Source of the DNA: Acidimicrobiia bacterium
GTDB taxonomy: Bacteria > Actinomycetota > Acidimicrobiia > Acidimicrobiales > CAIXPF01
Assembly: GCA_947476745.1 (NCBI GenBank)
Contig: CANJRG010000014.1
Location: forward strand, 1 to 64,000
Length of the DNA: 64,000 nt
Reading direction: 5' to 3'
How positions within the stretch are numbered: the stretch's first letter is position 1; every line of letters begins with the position of its first letter. This document shows positions 18,027-26,798 of the stretch, one piece after another. Below the pieces are notes generated by a model that worked only from the letters and a program-made list of their open reading frames with translations, was not told the origin of the DNA and searched no databases. Made by a program: the position numbers and the translations under genes.

Positions 18027-18530
18027 GTGAGCACCGCCCCCACCGACCCGCCGACCGAGCACACAACCGACCCGGCAGCCGGCCAGGCGATCGATCCTGC
18101 CGCCGAGGTGACGGACTTCTTCGAGCGCTACATGGCGGCGTTCAACGCCGGCGACACCGAAGCGTTCGCCGCGTGCTTCCACCCGCCCGTCACGGTGCTG
18201 CCGGCTCCCGGCGCCGAGGAGGCCGGGGTGGGCCGCACGCTGCCGATCCTCACCGACCCGGCTTCATTGCTCGGCCAACTCCCCGACTACTGGGCCCACT
18301 CGACGGTAGACGCGCTGACCCCACTGGGAACCGTGGCCCCGCCACCGGTCGACCCCGACGCCCGCACCCGCCGCGGCCCGCGGCTCGGTGTCGTGGCGAC
18401 CGCCACCCGGTGGGACCGCGATGGCCGTCCCTACCACCGCATCCAGGCGCTGTACCTGCTGACCCGCCAGGACGGGGCGTTGGGCATCAAGATGATCAGC
18501 GAGCTGGTCAGCAACCTGCTGCCGCGCTGA
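18027..18530 (+). CDS. SnoaL/NTF2-like protein
   Basis: 167 residues from GTG 18027. After a Pro/Thr-rich N-terminal tail, the segment V-T-D-F-F-E-R-Y-M-A-A-F-N-A-G-D-T-E is the typical first helix and turn of the NTF2-like fold; later strands include Y-H-R-I-Q-A-L-Y-L-L. Such small alpha+beta barrels are polyketide cyclases, isomerases or binding proteins; no catalytic set was recognised. It is divergent from the LLM oxidoreductase gene, 68 bp away. Confidence 0.62.
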   Translation: MSTAPTDPPTEHTTDPAAGQAIDPAAEVTDFFERYMAAFNAGDTEAFAACFHPPVTVLPAPGAEEAGVGRTLPILTDPASLLGQLPDYWAHSTVDALTPLGTVAPPPVDPDARTRRGPRLGVVATATRWDRDGRPYHRIQALYLLTRQDGALGIKMISELVSNLLPR

Positions 18531-18633
18531 GCGCAGCCCGGGTCGGGCAGATCGACCGGACCAGCTGGTAGGGCCGAGCCGGCCCGGACCGCGCGAGTTG
18601 ACGGTGGCGTAGGCCGGCAACCACGCTGCGCAC

Positions 18634-19518
18634 GTGAACGATGACCTCCCCGACGCGCTGGACGGGCTGCTCGCCGCCCTCGACCTCACCGAGACCGGCC
18701 CCAACACCTTCGTCGGCCCCGGTGACATCCCCAACGACTACGGGATCTTCGGGGGCCACCTGCTCGGCCAGGGTGTCGCCGCAGCCTGCCGCACCGCTCC
18801 GGCCGGGCGGGCCATCCACTCCTTCCATGCCTACTTCGTGGCGGGCGGACCCGCCGTCGGCGACATCGAGTACCGGGTCGAACGCATCCGCGACGGTGGC
18901 ACCTTTGCCCATCGCGAGGTCCGGGCCATGCGCGGCGAGCGGGAGCTGTTCCGCCTGACCGCCTCGTTCCAGGCCGAGGAGGAAGGCCTGGAATGGGACG
19001 CGCCCCCGTTGCACCTGGCCGGGCTGGCCGGCCCCGACGACCTCGCAGACCTCGATGAGCTACTGGCCAACCGCGAGACCCCGGTGTTCGACGAGTACTG
19101 GACGAACCGGCCGCGGGCGGTGCAGCTGCGCTACGCCCACGCCCCGTGGGCGGAGGCCGGCCCCGCCGACGACGACGGCATCCGGGTGTGGTGGCGCACC
19201 CCCCGCCCGGTAGGCGACAACCCGCACCTGCACCGGGCCATCGCCGCGTTCGTGGCCGACGAGTCGATTTCGGACAACGTGCTCACCCCGCACGGCCTGA
19301 CCTGGACCGGCGAGCACCTGATGGTGGTCAGCCTCGACCACGCCATGTGGTTCCACCGGCCGTTCCGGGTGGACGAGTGGCTGCTGTTCGTCCAGCGCCC
19401 GCTCGTCACCGCAGGGGCACGGGGCCTGGCCCTGGGCCAGCTCCACGACGCCGAGGGGCGCCTGGTCGCCACCTGCACCCAGGAGGTCCTGGTGCGGACC
19501 GGCCCGACCCGCAGCTGA
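18634..19518 (+). CDS. tesB: Acyl-CoA thioesterase II (TesB-like double hotdog)
   Basis: 294 residues from GTG 18634. Both hotdog halves are visible: F-G-G-H-L-L-G-Q-G near residue 45 with H-S-F-H-A-Y-F-V, and a C-terminal half with S-L-D-H-A-M-W-F-H and L-V-A-T-C-T-Q-E. These match the Asp/Thr/Gln active-site regions of TesB. It hydrolyses medium- to long-chain acyl-CoA to free acid and CoA in the cytoplasm. Length is normal for the family. Confidence 0.87.
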   Translation: MNDDLPDALDGLLAALDLTETGPNTFVGPGDIPNDYGIFGGHLLGQGVAAACRTAPAGRAIHSFHAYFVAGGPAVGDIEYRVERIRDGGTFAHREVRAMRGERELFRLTASFQAEEEGLEWDAPPLHLAGLAGPDDLADLDELLANRETPVFDEYWTNRPRAVQLRYAHAPWAEAGPADDDGIRVWWRTPRPVGDNPHLHRAIAAFVADESISDNVLTPHGLTWTGEHLMVVSLDHAMWFHRPFRVDEWLLFVQRPLVTAGARGLALGQLHDAEGRLVATCTQEVLVRTGPTRS

Positions 19519-19609
19519 ACACCGTGCACCCACCGGCACCCGCCGAGGACGGTCCGAGACGGGCGCGGCCGACCCTGCGTCGTGACCCGCAGCGTGGGAT
19601 CGTTGGGTG

Positions 19610-21139
19610 ATGCCGACCGCGCCGCTGACCACCCTCGCTGCGCAGTTCGCCACGACCGGGCCACGACCGTGGCTGGTCATCGGTGCGGTCGTGCTGCTCG
19701 CCTGGAGCATCGGCTTCGCCGCCCTGGCCCGGGCGTCGGCACCGCGTCTGCCCCGCCCCGACGCAGAGACGAGCGCGCCCGGCATCGAGGCCCCGGCCAC
19801 GGCAAACCTGCTGACGCACCGCTGGAGCGTCACCCGCTCCGCAGCGTCGGCGACCCTGGTCGATCTCGCCGCCCGGCACCACCTACGGATCGAACGTATC
19901 GGCGAGGGCACGATGCTGGTGCGCGTGCCCCGAACGACAGGGACGGCTCGCCGAGAGCCATCGCTGGTCTCCTTCGAGCAGTCGGTCCTCGAGTTGGTGT
20001 CACGCCATGCCGTCAACGACACGATCCCCGCACCGGCCTTGCTGGAGGCCGCCGGACCGACCTGGTTCGACGACTTCCGCCACCTCGTCGAGGGCGAGGC
20101 CATCGCCGCCGGCCTGGCCCGCCGACGCTGGACCAGAACCACCGGCGTGGCGCTGTGGGCCACGTTGGCCGTCGCACTGCTGCCCTGGTCGATGGCGTAC
20201 GACCGATGGAACCCCGGCGCGGTCACCAGCGTCAGCACCAACTGGGTCGGGGTGATCGGCGGCGCCGCCCTCATCGCCGCCCTGGCCACGAGGGCCGGGG
20301 CACGGCGACTGCGCGGGCTGAGCCACACCGCTGCGGGCCGCACCTCGGCCGCCCATTGGCTGGGCGTCAAGCGCTCCTACCAGCACACCGGCTCCTTCGG
20401 CGAGCTGCAGGCCGACGCCGTTCAGGTGTGGGATCGCCATCTGGCCTACGCCTGCGCCCTGGACGAGGCCCCGGCGGTCGCGGCCACCTTCCCCATCGGC
20501 CCCGACCGCGACGACGAGGTCTGGAGTCCGGCCACCGGCCGCTGGCGTTCGGTGCCCGTGGCCGTTCCCCGAGGCGCAGGCCCGCCGCAGACCCCCGGTC
20601 AGACCGCACTGAGCGCCGCCTGGGACACCATCGTGGCCACAGCCGGTCTCGTCGTGACCGGGTGGTTGCTCACCATCGCCCTGTCGGGCCCGCTGCTCGA
20701 GTCGGTACGCGGCTGGGCGGGGTGGTTCGAGCCGGCCCTCCACGTCGGCCTCGGCGCATTGGCAGGCCTGGTGGTGCTCTTCGCCTTTCGACTGTGGCGC
20801 CGAATCCCGGTGCTCGTCTCGGCCATCGGCGATCGCAACCAGCGCACCCACACCGACGGCATGTTGGTCGCGACGCTGGTCCGGACCGATCACAACCGCA
20901 ATGGCCACACCACGACGCGGCACTACAGCGTCGTCGACGACGCTCGCGGGACCACACCGTTGCGCGCCTTCGCCGGGCACCACCCGGCCCTCGCCCGATA
21001 CCAACAGGTACGGGTCGAACACTCGCCACGGCTGCGCTACGTGTACTCGATCACCGAGCTCGCGGGACCCGACACGACCGTGGCCGGCGTCACACCCGCA
21101 CCGCCCGCGATGATGCCGACCGAACCGCCGGCCGGCTGA
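19610..21139 (+). CDS. Multi-pass membrane protein of unknown function
   Basis: 509 residues from ATG 19610 (a GTG lies one codon earlier). A first hydrophobic helix is near residues 20-40; others are near 165-180, 200-215, 330-350 and 365-390. A soluble N-terminal domain of about 110 residues (R-W-S-V-T-R-S-A-A-S-A-T-L-V-D-L-A-A-R-H-H) looks like a small winged domain of the kind found in DUF2207-like membrane proteins; this assignment is tentative. Soluble loops include R-S-Y-Q-H-T-G-S-F. No enzyme motif was recognised. Confidence 0.68.
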   Translation: MPTAPLTTLAAQFATTGPRPWLVIGAVVLLAWSIGFAALARASAPRLPRPDAETSAPGIEAPATANLLTHRWSVTRSAASATLVDLAARHHLRIERIGEGTMLVRVPRTTGTARREPSLVSFEQSVLELVSRHAVNDTIPAPALLEAAGPTWFDDFRHLVEGEAIAAGLARRRWTRTTGVALWATLAVALLPWSMAYDRWNPGAVTSVSTNWVGVIGGAALIAALATRAGARRLRGLSHTAAGRTSAAHWLGVKRSYQHTGSFGELQADAVQVWDRHLAYACALDEAPAVAATFPIGPDRDDEVWSPATGRWRSVPVAVPRGAGPPQTPGQTALSAAWDTIVATAGLVVTGWLLTIALSGPLLESVRGWAGWFEPALHVGLGALAGLVVLFAFRLWRRIPVLVSAIGDRNQRTHTDGMLVATLVRTDHNRNGHTTTRHYSVVDDARGTTPLRAFAGHHPALARYQQVRVEHSPRLRYVYSITELAGPDTTVAGVTPAPPAMMPTEPPAG

Positions 21140-21154
21140 GCGCCGCAGCGCCCG

Positions 21155-21200
21155 GCCGGCTGGCCAGCTGGTTGGCTGGTTGGCTGGCTGGCTGGCTGGT
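21155..21200. repeat. Imperfect GGCT/GGTT tetranucleotide run
   Basis: A simple-sequence run of GGCT and GGTT units lies between the stops of the membrane-protein gene and the convergent amidohydrolase gene. Confidence 0.8.
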
Positions 21201-22916
21201 TCAGGCCTGCTGCGGGCCGCGGATGAGCTGGCCCGGCATCGCCCCGGTGGCCTCGCCGTTGCGGTAGATGACCTCGCCCCGTTTGATGGTAGCGACATAC
21301 CCATCAGCACGTTGCACCAGACGGCGCCCGCCTGCGGGAAGGTCGAAGACCATCTCCGGGGCGTGCAGGGTGAGCGAGTCGAAGTCGATGACGTTGAGGT
21401 CGGCGAGCATTCCCGGCTCGAGCGTGCCCCGGTCCCGCAGGCCGACCTGGCGGGCGGTGTCACGGCACTGCCGGCGCACCACGTACTCCAACGGCAACCG
21501 TTCGCCTCGCTGCCGGTCACGAACCCAGTGGGTCAGCATGTACGTCGGGTAACTGGCGTCGCAGATCACCCCACAGTGGGCGCCACCGTCGGACAGACCC
21601 GGCACGGTGTACTCGCTGAGGTTCATCTCGCGGATGACCTCGAGGTCCCCGTCGGTGAAGTTGGCCAGCGGGAACAACATCAGCTCCCGGCCGTCGCGCT
21701 CGAGCAGCAGGTCGTAGGCCATCTCGACCGGGGCGACCCCGACGGCTGCGGCGCGGGCCTCGATGCTGTCCTCGGGGCGGGGCTCGTACTCCGGCGGCTC
21801 GCCGAGCGGGAACATCTTGTGGAAGGACTGCGCCACGATGCCCGACATGCCCCGGGTGCGCTGCTGGTGCTCCTCGATGAGCGCGGCGCGGATCTGCGGG
21901 TCGCGCATGCGGGCCACCCGCTCGCTGCGCGGCAGCGCAGCGAGCTCGCGCCCGTAGGTGGGGCAGGTGATGAACGGGTGCATCGACGACTCGAGGCCCA
22001 GCAGCAGGCAGACCGGCCGGATGGCGACCTGGGCGGTGAGGTCGTGCCCGGCGGCACGCGCCTCGCCGATGCGGTCGAGCACCTCCCGCCAGCGCTGGGG
22101 GTTCTGGTCGTTCTGCACCAGCAGGATCGACAGCGGTGCGTCGCCACCCTCGGCGAGACCCCGGAAGATCTCGAACTCGGTGTCGAGGTCGCCGAAGTCC
22201 GACACGATCTCGAGGTGGCCGAACCCGGTCTCCCGCAGCGCCTGGCTGATGCCCCACAGCTCGGCCGGGGCGCTGCTGAGGGTGGGGATCTGGTTGCCCT
22301 CGCGGTCGCGGTGGTTGATGGTGCGCGAGGTGGTGAAGCCCAACGCCCCGGCCCGCAGGGCCTCGACGGTGAGACGGCGCATCTCGGCGATCTCCTCGGC
22401 GGTGGCCGGCTCCTCGTGGTCACGGCCCCGGTCGCCCATCACGAACACCCGCAGGGCGGAGTGCGGCATCTGGGCGCCGACATCGATCAGGCGCGGCAGG
22501 CCCTCGATCGCATCGAGGTACTCGGGGAAGGACTCCCAGTTGAAGGTGACCCCTTCGGCCAGCGCCGCGCCGGGAATGTCCTCGACGCCCTCCATCACGC
22601 TGATGAGGAACTCGTGGCGGTCCGGGTGGACAGGGGCGAAGCCCACGCCGCAGTTGCCCATGACCACAGTGGTCACGCCGTGCCACGACGAGGGGCTCAG
22701 CGCCGGGTCCCACACCACCTGTCCGTCGTAGTGCGTGTGGATGTCCACGAAGCCCGGGGTGACCAGCCGGCCCTCGGCGTCGATCTCGGTACGGCCGACC
22801 TCGGCCACCGACCCCACTGCGGTGATACGGCCCCCGTCGACGGCGACATCGGCGATACGAGCCGGCGCACCCGTCCCGTCCACCACCCGTCCGTTGCGAA
22901 CAACAAGATCGTGCAT
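21201..22916 (-). CDS. D-aminoacylase-type amidohydrolase
   Basis: 571 residues. The N-terminal small domain D-L-V-V-R-N-G-R-V-V-D-G-T-G and G-F-V-D-I-H-T-H-Y-D-G-Q (metal-binding H-x-H) are characteristic of the N-acyl-D-amino-acid deacylase group of the amidohydrolase superfamily. G-V-T-T-V-V-M-G-N-C-G-V-G-F-A and L-S-D-G-G-A-H fit the Cys ligand and the catalytic Asp regions. The C-terminus returns to the small beta domain. ATG 22916 is used. A paralogue lies at 60597-62285. It would hydrolyse an amide bond of a cytoplasmic substrate; D-amino-acid specificity is not proven. Confidence 0.85.
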   Translation of the reverse strand: MHDLVVRNGRVVDGTGAPARIADVAVDGGRITAVGSVAEVGRTEIDAEGRLVTPGFVDIHTHYDGQVVWDPALSPSSWHGVTTVVMGNCGVGFAPVHPDRHEFLISVMEGVEDIPGAALAEGVTFNWESFPEYLDAIEGLPRLIDVGAQMPHSALRVFVMGDRGRDHEEPATAEEIAEMRRLTVEALRAGALGFTTSRTINHRDREGNQIPTLSSAPAELWGISQALRETGFGHLEIVSDFGDLDTEFEIFRGLAEGGDAPLSILLVQNDQNPQRWREVLDRIGEARAAGHDLTAQVAIRPVCLLLGLESSMHPFITCPTYGRELAALPRSERVARMRDPQIRAALIEEHQQRTRGMSGIVAQSFHKMFPLGEPPEYEPRPEDSIEARAAAVGVAPVEMAYDLLLERDGRELMLFPLANFTDGDLEVIREMNLSEYTVPGLSDGGAHCGVICDASYPTYMLTHWVRDRQRGERLPLEYVVRRQCRDTARQVGLRDRGTLEPGMLADLNVIDFDSLTLHAPEMVFDLPAGGRRLVQRADGYVATIKRGEVIYRNGEATGAMPGQLIRGPQQA

Positions 22917-23024
22917 GACAAGCCCCCCGGCTCACTCGGTGTGTGCCGCCATGCTACGGGTCCGGGGCCTGCCGGTCACGGTCCGGCGTTGCCCGGCCGA
23001 TGGCCGGATCGGCCAGAATGCGCC

Positions 23025-23843
23025 ATGACCCGAGACCACGGCGCCGCCGATCCCGCCGAATCGCTTCGACCGCTGGGCGACGGCGCCTGGCTCGGACTGC
23101 ACCGGGTCGAGCCGGACGCCGAGCGCTGGCAGCTCACCGTGGTGCCCCGCCTGTGCGGACGCACCGGCAACCTGCACGGTGGTTGCTCGCTGGCCGCCGC
23201 CTCCACCGCCATCGAGGCAGCCACCGGGCGTCCGTTGACGTGGGCGACCGCCCAGTACGTGGGCCGGGCCACCGTCGGCGAGACGGTCACCTACTCCGTG
23301 CAGGTCGCCTCGGCCGGAAACCGCACCAGCCAGGCCGGTGCCGTCGCCACCGTCGGCGACCGGCTCGTCGCCAGCTTCAGCGGCGCGTTCGGACAGCGCC
23401 CGGGCGGCGCCGTCCGCAGCTGGGGTGCACCCCCGGTCGCGCCCCGGCCCGAGGACTGCCCGCCCTATGCGCTGGGCGTCGAGCCGGAGGGTTCGTTCCA
23501 CCGCACCGTCGACCTGCGCGTCGCCGCCCAGGACGCCGACGCCGGCACCGTGGCGTTCTGGGTCCGCATGCCGGACGGTATGCACCAGACCGCAGCCGGG
23601 TTGGCCATGCTGGGCGACTACGTACCGGCCGGTTTCCGGCTGGTGCTGCAGGAGACCGAGAAGCCGGCATCGAGCCTCGACAACACCGTGCGGGTGGTGG
23701 CGCTCGAGGCCGCCGACTGGCTGCTGCTCGACGTGCGCCTCGGCGCGGTCGGCGGCGGTGCCGCCCACGGCGACCTGCGGGCCTGGTCGCCCTCGGGCCG
23801 TCTGCTGGGCCTGGCCAGCCAGACCTTCGCCTTCAACATCTGA
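23025..23843 (+). CDS. Double-hotdog acyl-CoA thioesterase-like protein
   Basis: 272 residues from ATG 23025. The first hotdog has N-L-H-G-G-C-S-L-A-A-A-S-T-A-I-E and Y-V-G-R-A-T-V-G-E-T-V-T-Y-S-V. The second has D-N-T-V-R-V-V and ends D-W-L-L-L-D-V-R-L, H-G-D-L-R-A-W-S-P-S-G-R-L-L-G. This is the pattern of the TesB-related thioesterase group. It diverges from the amidohydrolase gene, 108 bp between starts. The acyl-CoA substrate is unknown. Confidence 0.8.
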   Translation: MTRDHGAADPAESLRPLGDGAWLGLHRVEPDAERWQLTVVPRLCGRTGNLHGGCSLAAASTAIEAATGRPLTWATAQYVGRATVGETVTYSVQVASAGNRTSQAGAVATVGDRLVASFSGAFGQRPGGAVRSWGAPPVAPRPEDCPPYALGVEPEGSFHRTVDLRVAAQDADAGTVAFWVRMPDGMHQTAAGLAMLGDYVPAGFRLVLQETEKPASSLDNTVRVVALEAADWLLLDVRLGAVGGGAAHGDLRAWSPSGRLLGLASQTFAFNI

Positions 23844-23846
23844 CCC

Positions 23847-23884
23847 GCACCGACCCGGTCGCCCGCCCGGAGCGCTCGCGCCGC
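23847..23884. repeat. Dispersed 38-bp repeat, copy 1
   Basis: Lies just after the stop of the thioesterase gene. It matches 26621-26658 in 36 of 38 positions and shares the core CCGCCCGGAGCGCTCGCG. Copy 2 also lies just after a stop codon. Confidence 0.85.
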
Positions 23885-23969
23885 ACTGCGGCCCCGAGAA
23901 GCGCGTACCCTGCCTCCGAGCCGGCGCGAACACCGGATTCGTCCGGGTCCGCGGAGGAGTGCCCGAGAG

Positions 23970-24266
23970 TCAGCGGAACTCGGGCAAGGGCAACAGGATC
24001 GTGAATTCGTTCCCCTCGGGATCGGCCATCCGTCGATGGCTGTCACCGTCGGGCTCCTCGATGATCGCCACCAGCCGGCCCCCGAGTTCCTCGATCTGCC
24101 GCTGGGCGATGTCCATGTCGACGACCTCGATGTCGGCCCGCAGCCGGGCGTCGCCCTTGGTCGCACCCTCGGGGAGGGGCTGGAAGGCCAGGTACGCGCC
24201 ACCGCGGTCACGTTCGAGCTGGATCCAGCCCTCCTGCACCTCGTAGACGCCGACGCCGAGGATCGA
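23970..24266 (-). pseudogene. VOC/glyoxalase-family protein, N-terminal part missing
   Basis: The readable part is about 99 codons. Strands G-V-Y-E-V-Q-E-G-W-I-Q-L-E-R of the first half-module are followed by the whole second beta-alpha-beta-beta-beta module: D-I-E-V-V-D-M-D-I-A-Q-R-Q-I-E-E-L-G-G, then R-M-A-D-P-E-G-N-E-F-T-I-L. The first strand and helix (the usual F-Y-x-x-x-L-G region) are missing. Upstream of about 24266 the frame stays open but the sequence belongs to the opposite-strand MFS gene. The gene therefore lost its start and promoter at the junction. VOC proteins are metal-dependent lyases, dioxygenases or resistance proteins. Confidence 0.72.
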
Positions 24267-24290
24267 CGGGCGTGGTCGCTGCTCGGGGCC

Positions 24291-25625
24291 ATGGCCCTGT
24301 CCCTCGCCGCCCTGTCCTTCGACGTCAACGGCATCGGGACGGCGTTGCCCGAGCTGTCGCGGGAGCTGGGGCTGGGGCCCGGCGCCCAGACCTGGGTCGT
24401 CAATGCCAACGTCATCGCCATGGGCTCGACGCTGCTGTTGGCAGGCCATCTCGCCGACCGGCTGGGGCGTCGCCGCCCGTTGTTGACCGGCATCGCCGGC
24501 TTCGCCATCGGCTCGGCACTGTGCACCCTCGCCCCGGGCGGGGCGGGGTTGATCGGCGGGCGTGTGGTGCAGGGCCTGGCCTCGGCGTTGATCTTCACCA
24601 CCAGCCTCGGGGTGGTGATGGATTCCTTCCGCCCGGAACGACGCAGTTCCGCCATCGGGGCATGGGGGGCCATCGCCGGAGCGGGATCGGCGCTCGGACC
24701 CGTTCTCGCCGGGGTGTTGACCTCGACGGTGTCCTGGCGCGCCTTCTTCGCCCTCAACGTGCCGTTGTGCGCGCTGTCGCTCGTGGCCGTAGCGCTGCTC
24801 GTCCCTCACGAACGCCCCACGGCGGCGACGACGAACCGACCGTGGACGCTGGGACTGCTAACGGTCGCCCTGTTCGCCATCGTCTTCGCCCTGCAGCAGG
24901 GCCCGGTCTGGGGCTGGACGGCTCCGGGCACGCTTGTCCCGCTGGCCTTCGGGCCCTTGGCGCTGGCGGGTCTGCTGCGCACCGAACGCCGTCGCACCGA
25001 CCGCATCGTCCCCGTTGCGGTGACCAGCGCCCCCCGCTTCCTCGGGGCGAATGCCGTCGCCGGTACGGGAAACTGGGCCTTCGGCCTCGCAGTAGTACAC
25101 GTCGCCATCTACCTGCAGGGCGTGCGAGGGTTCAATGCGGTGGGCGCAGGCGGCGTGTTCCTGGCCTTCTCGGGCGCCTTCGGCCTGGCCAGTGCCCTCA
25201 TGGGCACCCTCGACCGCCACCTCGGTGTGTCGGTGGTGATGGGCGCCGGTGGTGCGCTGATGGCCGGCGGGTTCGCCGTGCTGGTGTTCACCACGCAGTC
25301 GACCCCGCTGGTGGTGATCCTGGCGGGCCTGCTCCTCGCCGGCGCCGGTCAGGGCCTCGTGTTCGACGGTTCGACCGCGGCGGGGCTCGAGGGCGTTCCT
25401 CCGATGGCCGCCGCCGACGCCTCGGCGGTCACCCAGACCGTCCGCCTGATGGCCATGGGCATCGGGCTGGCCGTGGCCAACGCTCTCGTGGTCGGCGCCG
25501 GCGGCACCGGGGACGTGACGGCGCAGCTGGCCGGATTCCGCCGGGTGATGCTGTCGGGGGTCGTCGTCTCGGTGGCGTGTGTGGGCGCCGCCCTGCTCCC
25601 GCCGCGGTCCCGGGTGTCGCAGTAA
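24291..25625 (+). CDS. MFS transporter, DHA2-like, apparently 5'-truncated
   Basis: 444 residues from the first in-frame ATG; homologous sequence begins slightly earlier (R-R-A-W-S-L-L-G-A from about 24264) but no start codon exists there. Helix 1 (L-S-L-A-A-L-S-F-D-V-N-G-I-G-T-A-L-P-E-L) resembles drug:H+ antiporters of the DHA2 type. Motif A is G-H-L-A-D-R-L-G-R-R-R-P and the motif C region is G-S-A-L-G-P-V-L-A-G. About 12-13 helices follow, ending at 25625. No good ribosome-binding site precedes ATG 24291. The gene meets the truncated VOC gene head to head, so the native start is probably lost. COQ4-like gene follows 10 bp downstream. Confidence 0.75.
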   Translation: MALSLAALSFDVNGIGTALPELSRELGLGPGAQTWVVNANVIAMGSTLLLAGHLADRLGRRRPLLTGIAGFAIGSALCTLAPGGAGLIGGRVVQGLASALIFTTSLGVVMDSFRPERRSSAIGAWGAIAGAGSALGPVLAGVLTSTVSWRAFFALNVPLCALSLVAVALLVPHERPTAATTNRPWTLGLLTVALFAIVFALQQGPVWGWTAPGTLVPLAFGPLALAGLLRTERRRTDRIVPVAVTSAPRFLGANAVAGTGNWAFGLAVVHVAIYLQGVRGFNAVGAGGVFLAFSGAFGLASALMGTLDRHLGVSVVMGAGGALMAGGFAVLVFTTQSTPLVVILAGLLLAGAGQGLVFDGSTAAGLEGVPPMAAADASAVTQTVRLMAMGIGLAVANALVVGAGGTGDVTAQLAGFRRVMLSGVVVSVACVGAALLPPRSRVSQ

Positions 25626-25635
25626 GGTTCAGCCC

Positions 25636-26595
25636 ATGCTGCTCCCGGACCAACGCGACGCAGCGCGCGTCCTGCAGGCCGTGTACGGCGCGCTGGCGCC
25701 AATCGGCCTGTCCGAGGTGCAACGCGAGCTGCTCGAGGCAATCGGCGACGGGATCTACGGCCTCGCCCCGGCCGCCTTCGAGGACGACGCTCTCACGGCC
25801 GAAGCCTTCCTCGCCACCGAGCCGAGCATCGAGCTGCGCCAGCAGGTGATCAACCTGCTGGCGGTGACCGAGCTGGTCGCCCATCCCATCAGGCCCGCGA
25901 GCACAGCCGCCGCCGCCGACGTCGCCCGGCAGCTGGGGGTGAGCCCCGGACTGCTCGTCGACGCCCGGGCCATCGCCGAGCGCCACTACGCCGTGGCCTA
26001 CCTCGACCTGCAGCGCAGCAGCTGGTACGCCAGGCACACCCTCGAGGGCGCCTTGCACGGCCGGTTGTGGCGGGAGATCCGCTCCAAGCTGGCCTACAGC
26101 GGTGTCATCGCCGACGCCGAGATCTCCCGGAAATGGCACGCCCTCGAGGACCTGCCCGAGGGCAGTTGGGGCCGGGAACTGGCCTACTTCTACCACCGGC
26201 ACAACTTCCCGTTCCCCGGCGACAAGCACGGGATCTACGAGCTGGGTGCGCTGCACGACTTCGTGCACGTGCTCACCGGCTATGACGCAACCGCCGAGGG
26301 CGAGATCGACACCTTCGCCTTCATCGCCGCTGCCATGCCCGACCAGAGCGGACTCGTGCTGCTGGCGGTGACGCTGGGATTGTTCCAGAACGGCAGCATC
26401 CACCATGTAGCCGGCAAGCGGGTGCGGCTGGCCCGTACCGACACCCTCGGCGATCTCGGTGCAATCACCCGCATGGCCCACGCCCTGCGCCGGGGCCGGG
26501 CCTGCAACGTCGACGTGATGGGCGGCATCGACCACTTCGCGCTGGCGCCCCTGCCGCTCGACGAGGTGCGTGCCCAACTCGGCGTCAGCGCCTGA
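25636..26595 (+). CDS. COQ4-like protein
   Basis: 319 residues. It has the COQ4 signature H-D-x2-H-x11-E exactly: H207-D-F-V-H211 and E223. The helix-rich context L-A-Y-F-Y-H-R-H-N-F-P-F-P-G-D-K-H-G-I-Y-E-L-G-A-L before it fits. In eukaryotes COQ4 acts on C1 of the quinone head group in ubiquinone synthesis; the bacterial role here is unknown, since most actinobacteria make menaquinone. AAGG lies 5-10 bp before ATG 25636, and the gene is 10 bp after the MFS stop, so the two are likely cotranscribed. Confidence 0.78.
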   Translation: MLLPDQRDAARVLQAVYGALAPIGLSEVQRELLEAIGDGIYGLAPAAFEDDALTAEAFLATEPSIELRQQVINLLAVTELVAHPIRPASTAAAADVARQLGVSPGLLVDARAIAERHYAVAYLDLQRSSWYARHTLEGALHGRLWREIRSKLAYSGVIADAEISRKWHALEDLPEGSWGRELAYFYHRHNFPFPGDKHGIYELGALHDFVHVLTGYDATAEGEIDTFAFIAAAMPDQSGLVLLAVTLGLFQNGSIHHVAGKRVRLARTDTLGDLGAITRMAHALRRGRACNVDVMGGIDHFALAPLPLDEVRAQLGVSA

Positions 26596-26620
26596 CGGAC
26601 TACCACGAATCGGCCGGTCG

Positions 26621-26658
26621 GCACCGACCCGTTCGCCCGCCCGGAGCGCTCGCGTCGC
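26621..26658. repeat. Dispersed 38-bp repeat, copy 2
   Basis: Near-identical to 23847-23884 (two differences) and again located 3' of a stop codon (COQ4-like gene). The rest of the gap to 26798 holds no supported gene. Confidence 0.85.
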
Positions 26659-26798
26659 GCCCTCCACGCCGTACGGTCCGCAGGGGATCACCCAGGCGCG
26701 CGCCGATTTCCTCATCGGGGAGGTATCCCCCACTCCATCGGGCGAGGTATTCCTTCTCCGGAGCGGTCATCGTGACGCGAACGGGAGCCGGAACACCT

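Noticed and set aside
26596-26771. Riboswitch (for example c-di-AMP type) or a small minus-strand gene ahead of the subtilase
   Set aside because: GGGGAUCACC-like pieces do not fit a consensus I can place, and the small open frame (26600-26770) has no homology I recognise; partly explained by the 38-bp repeat.
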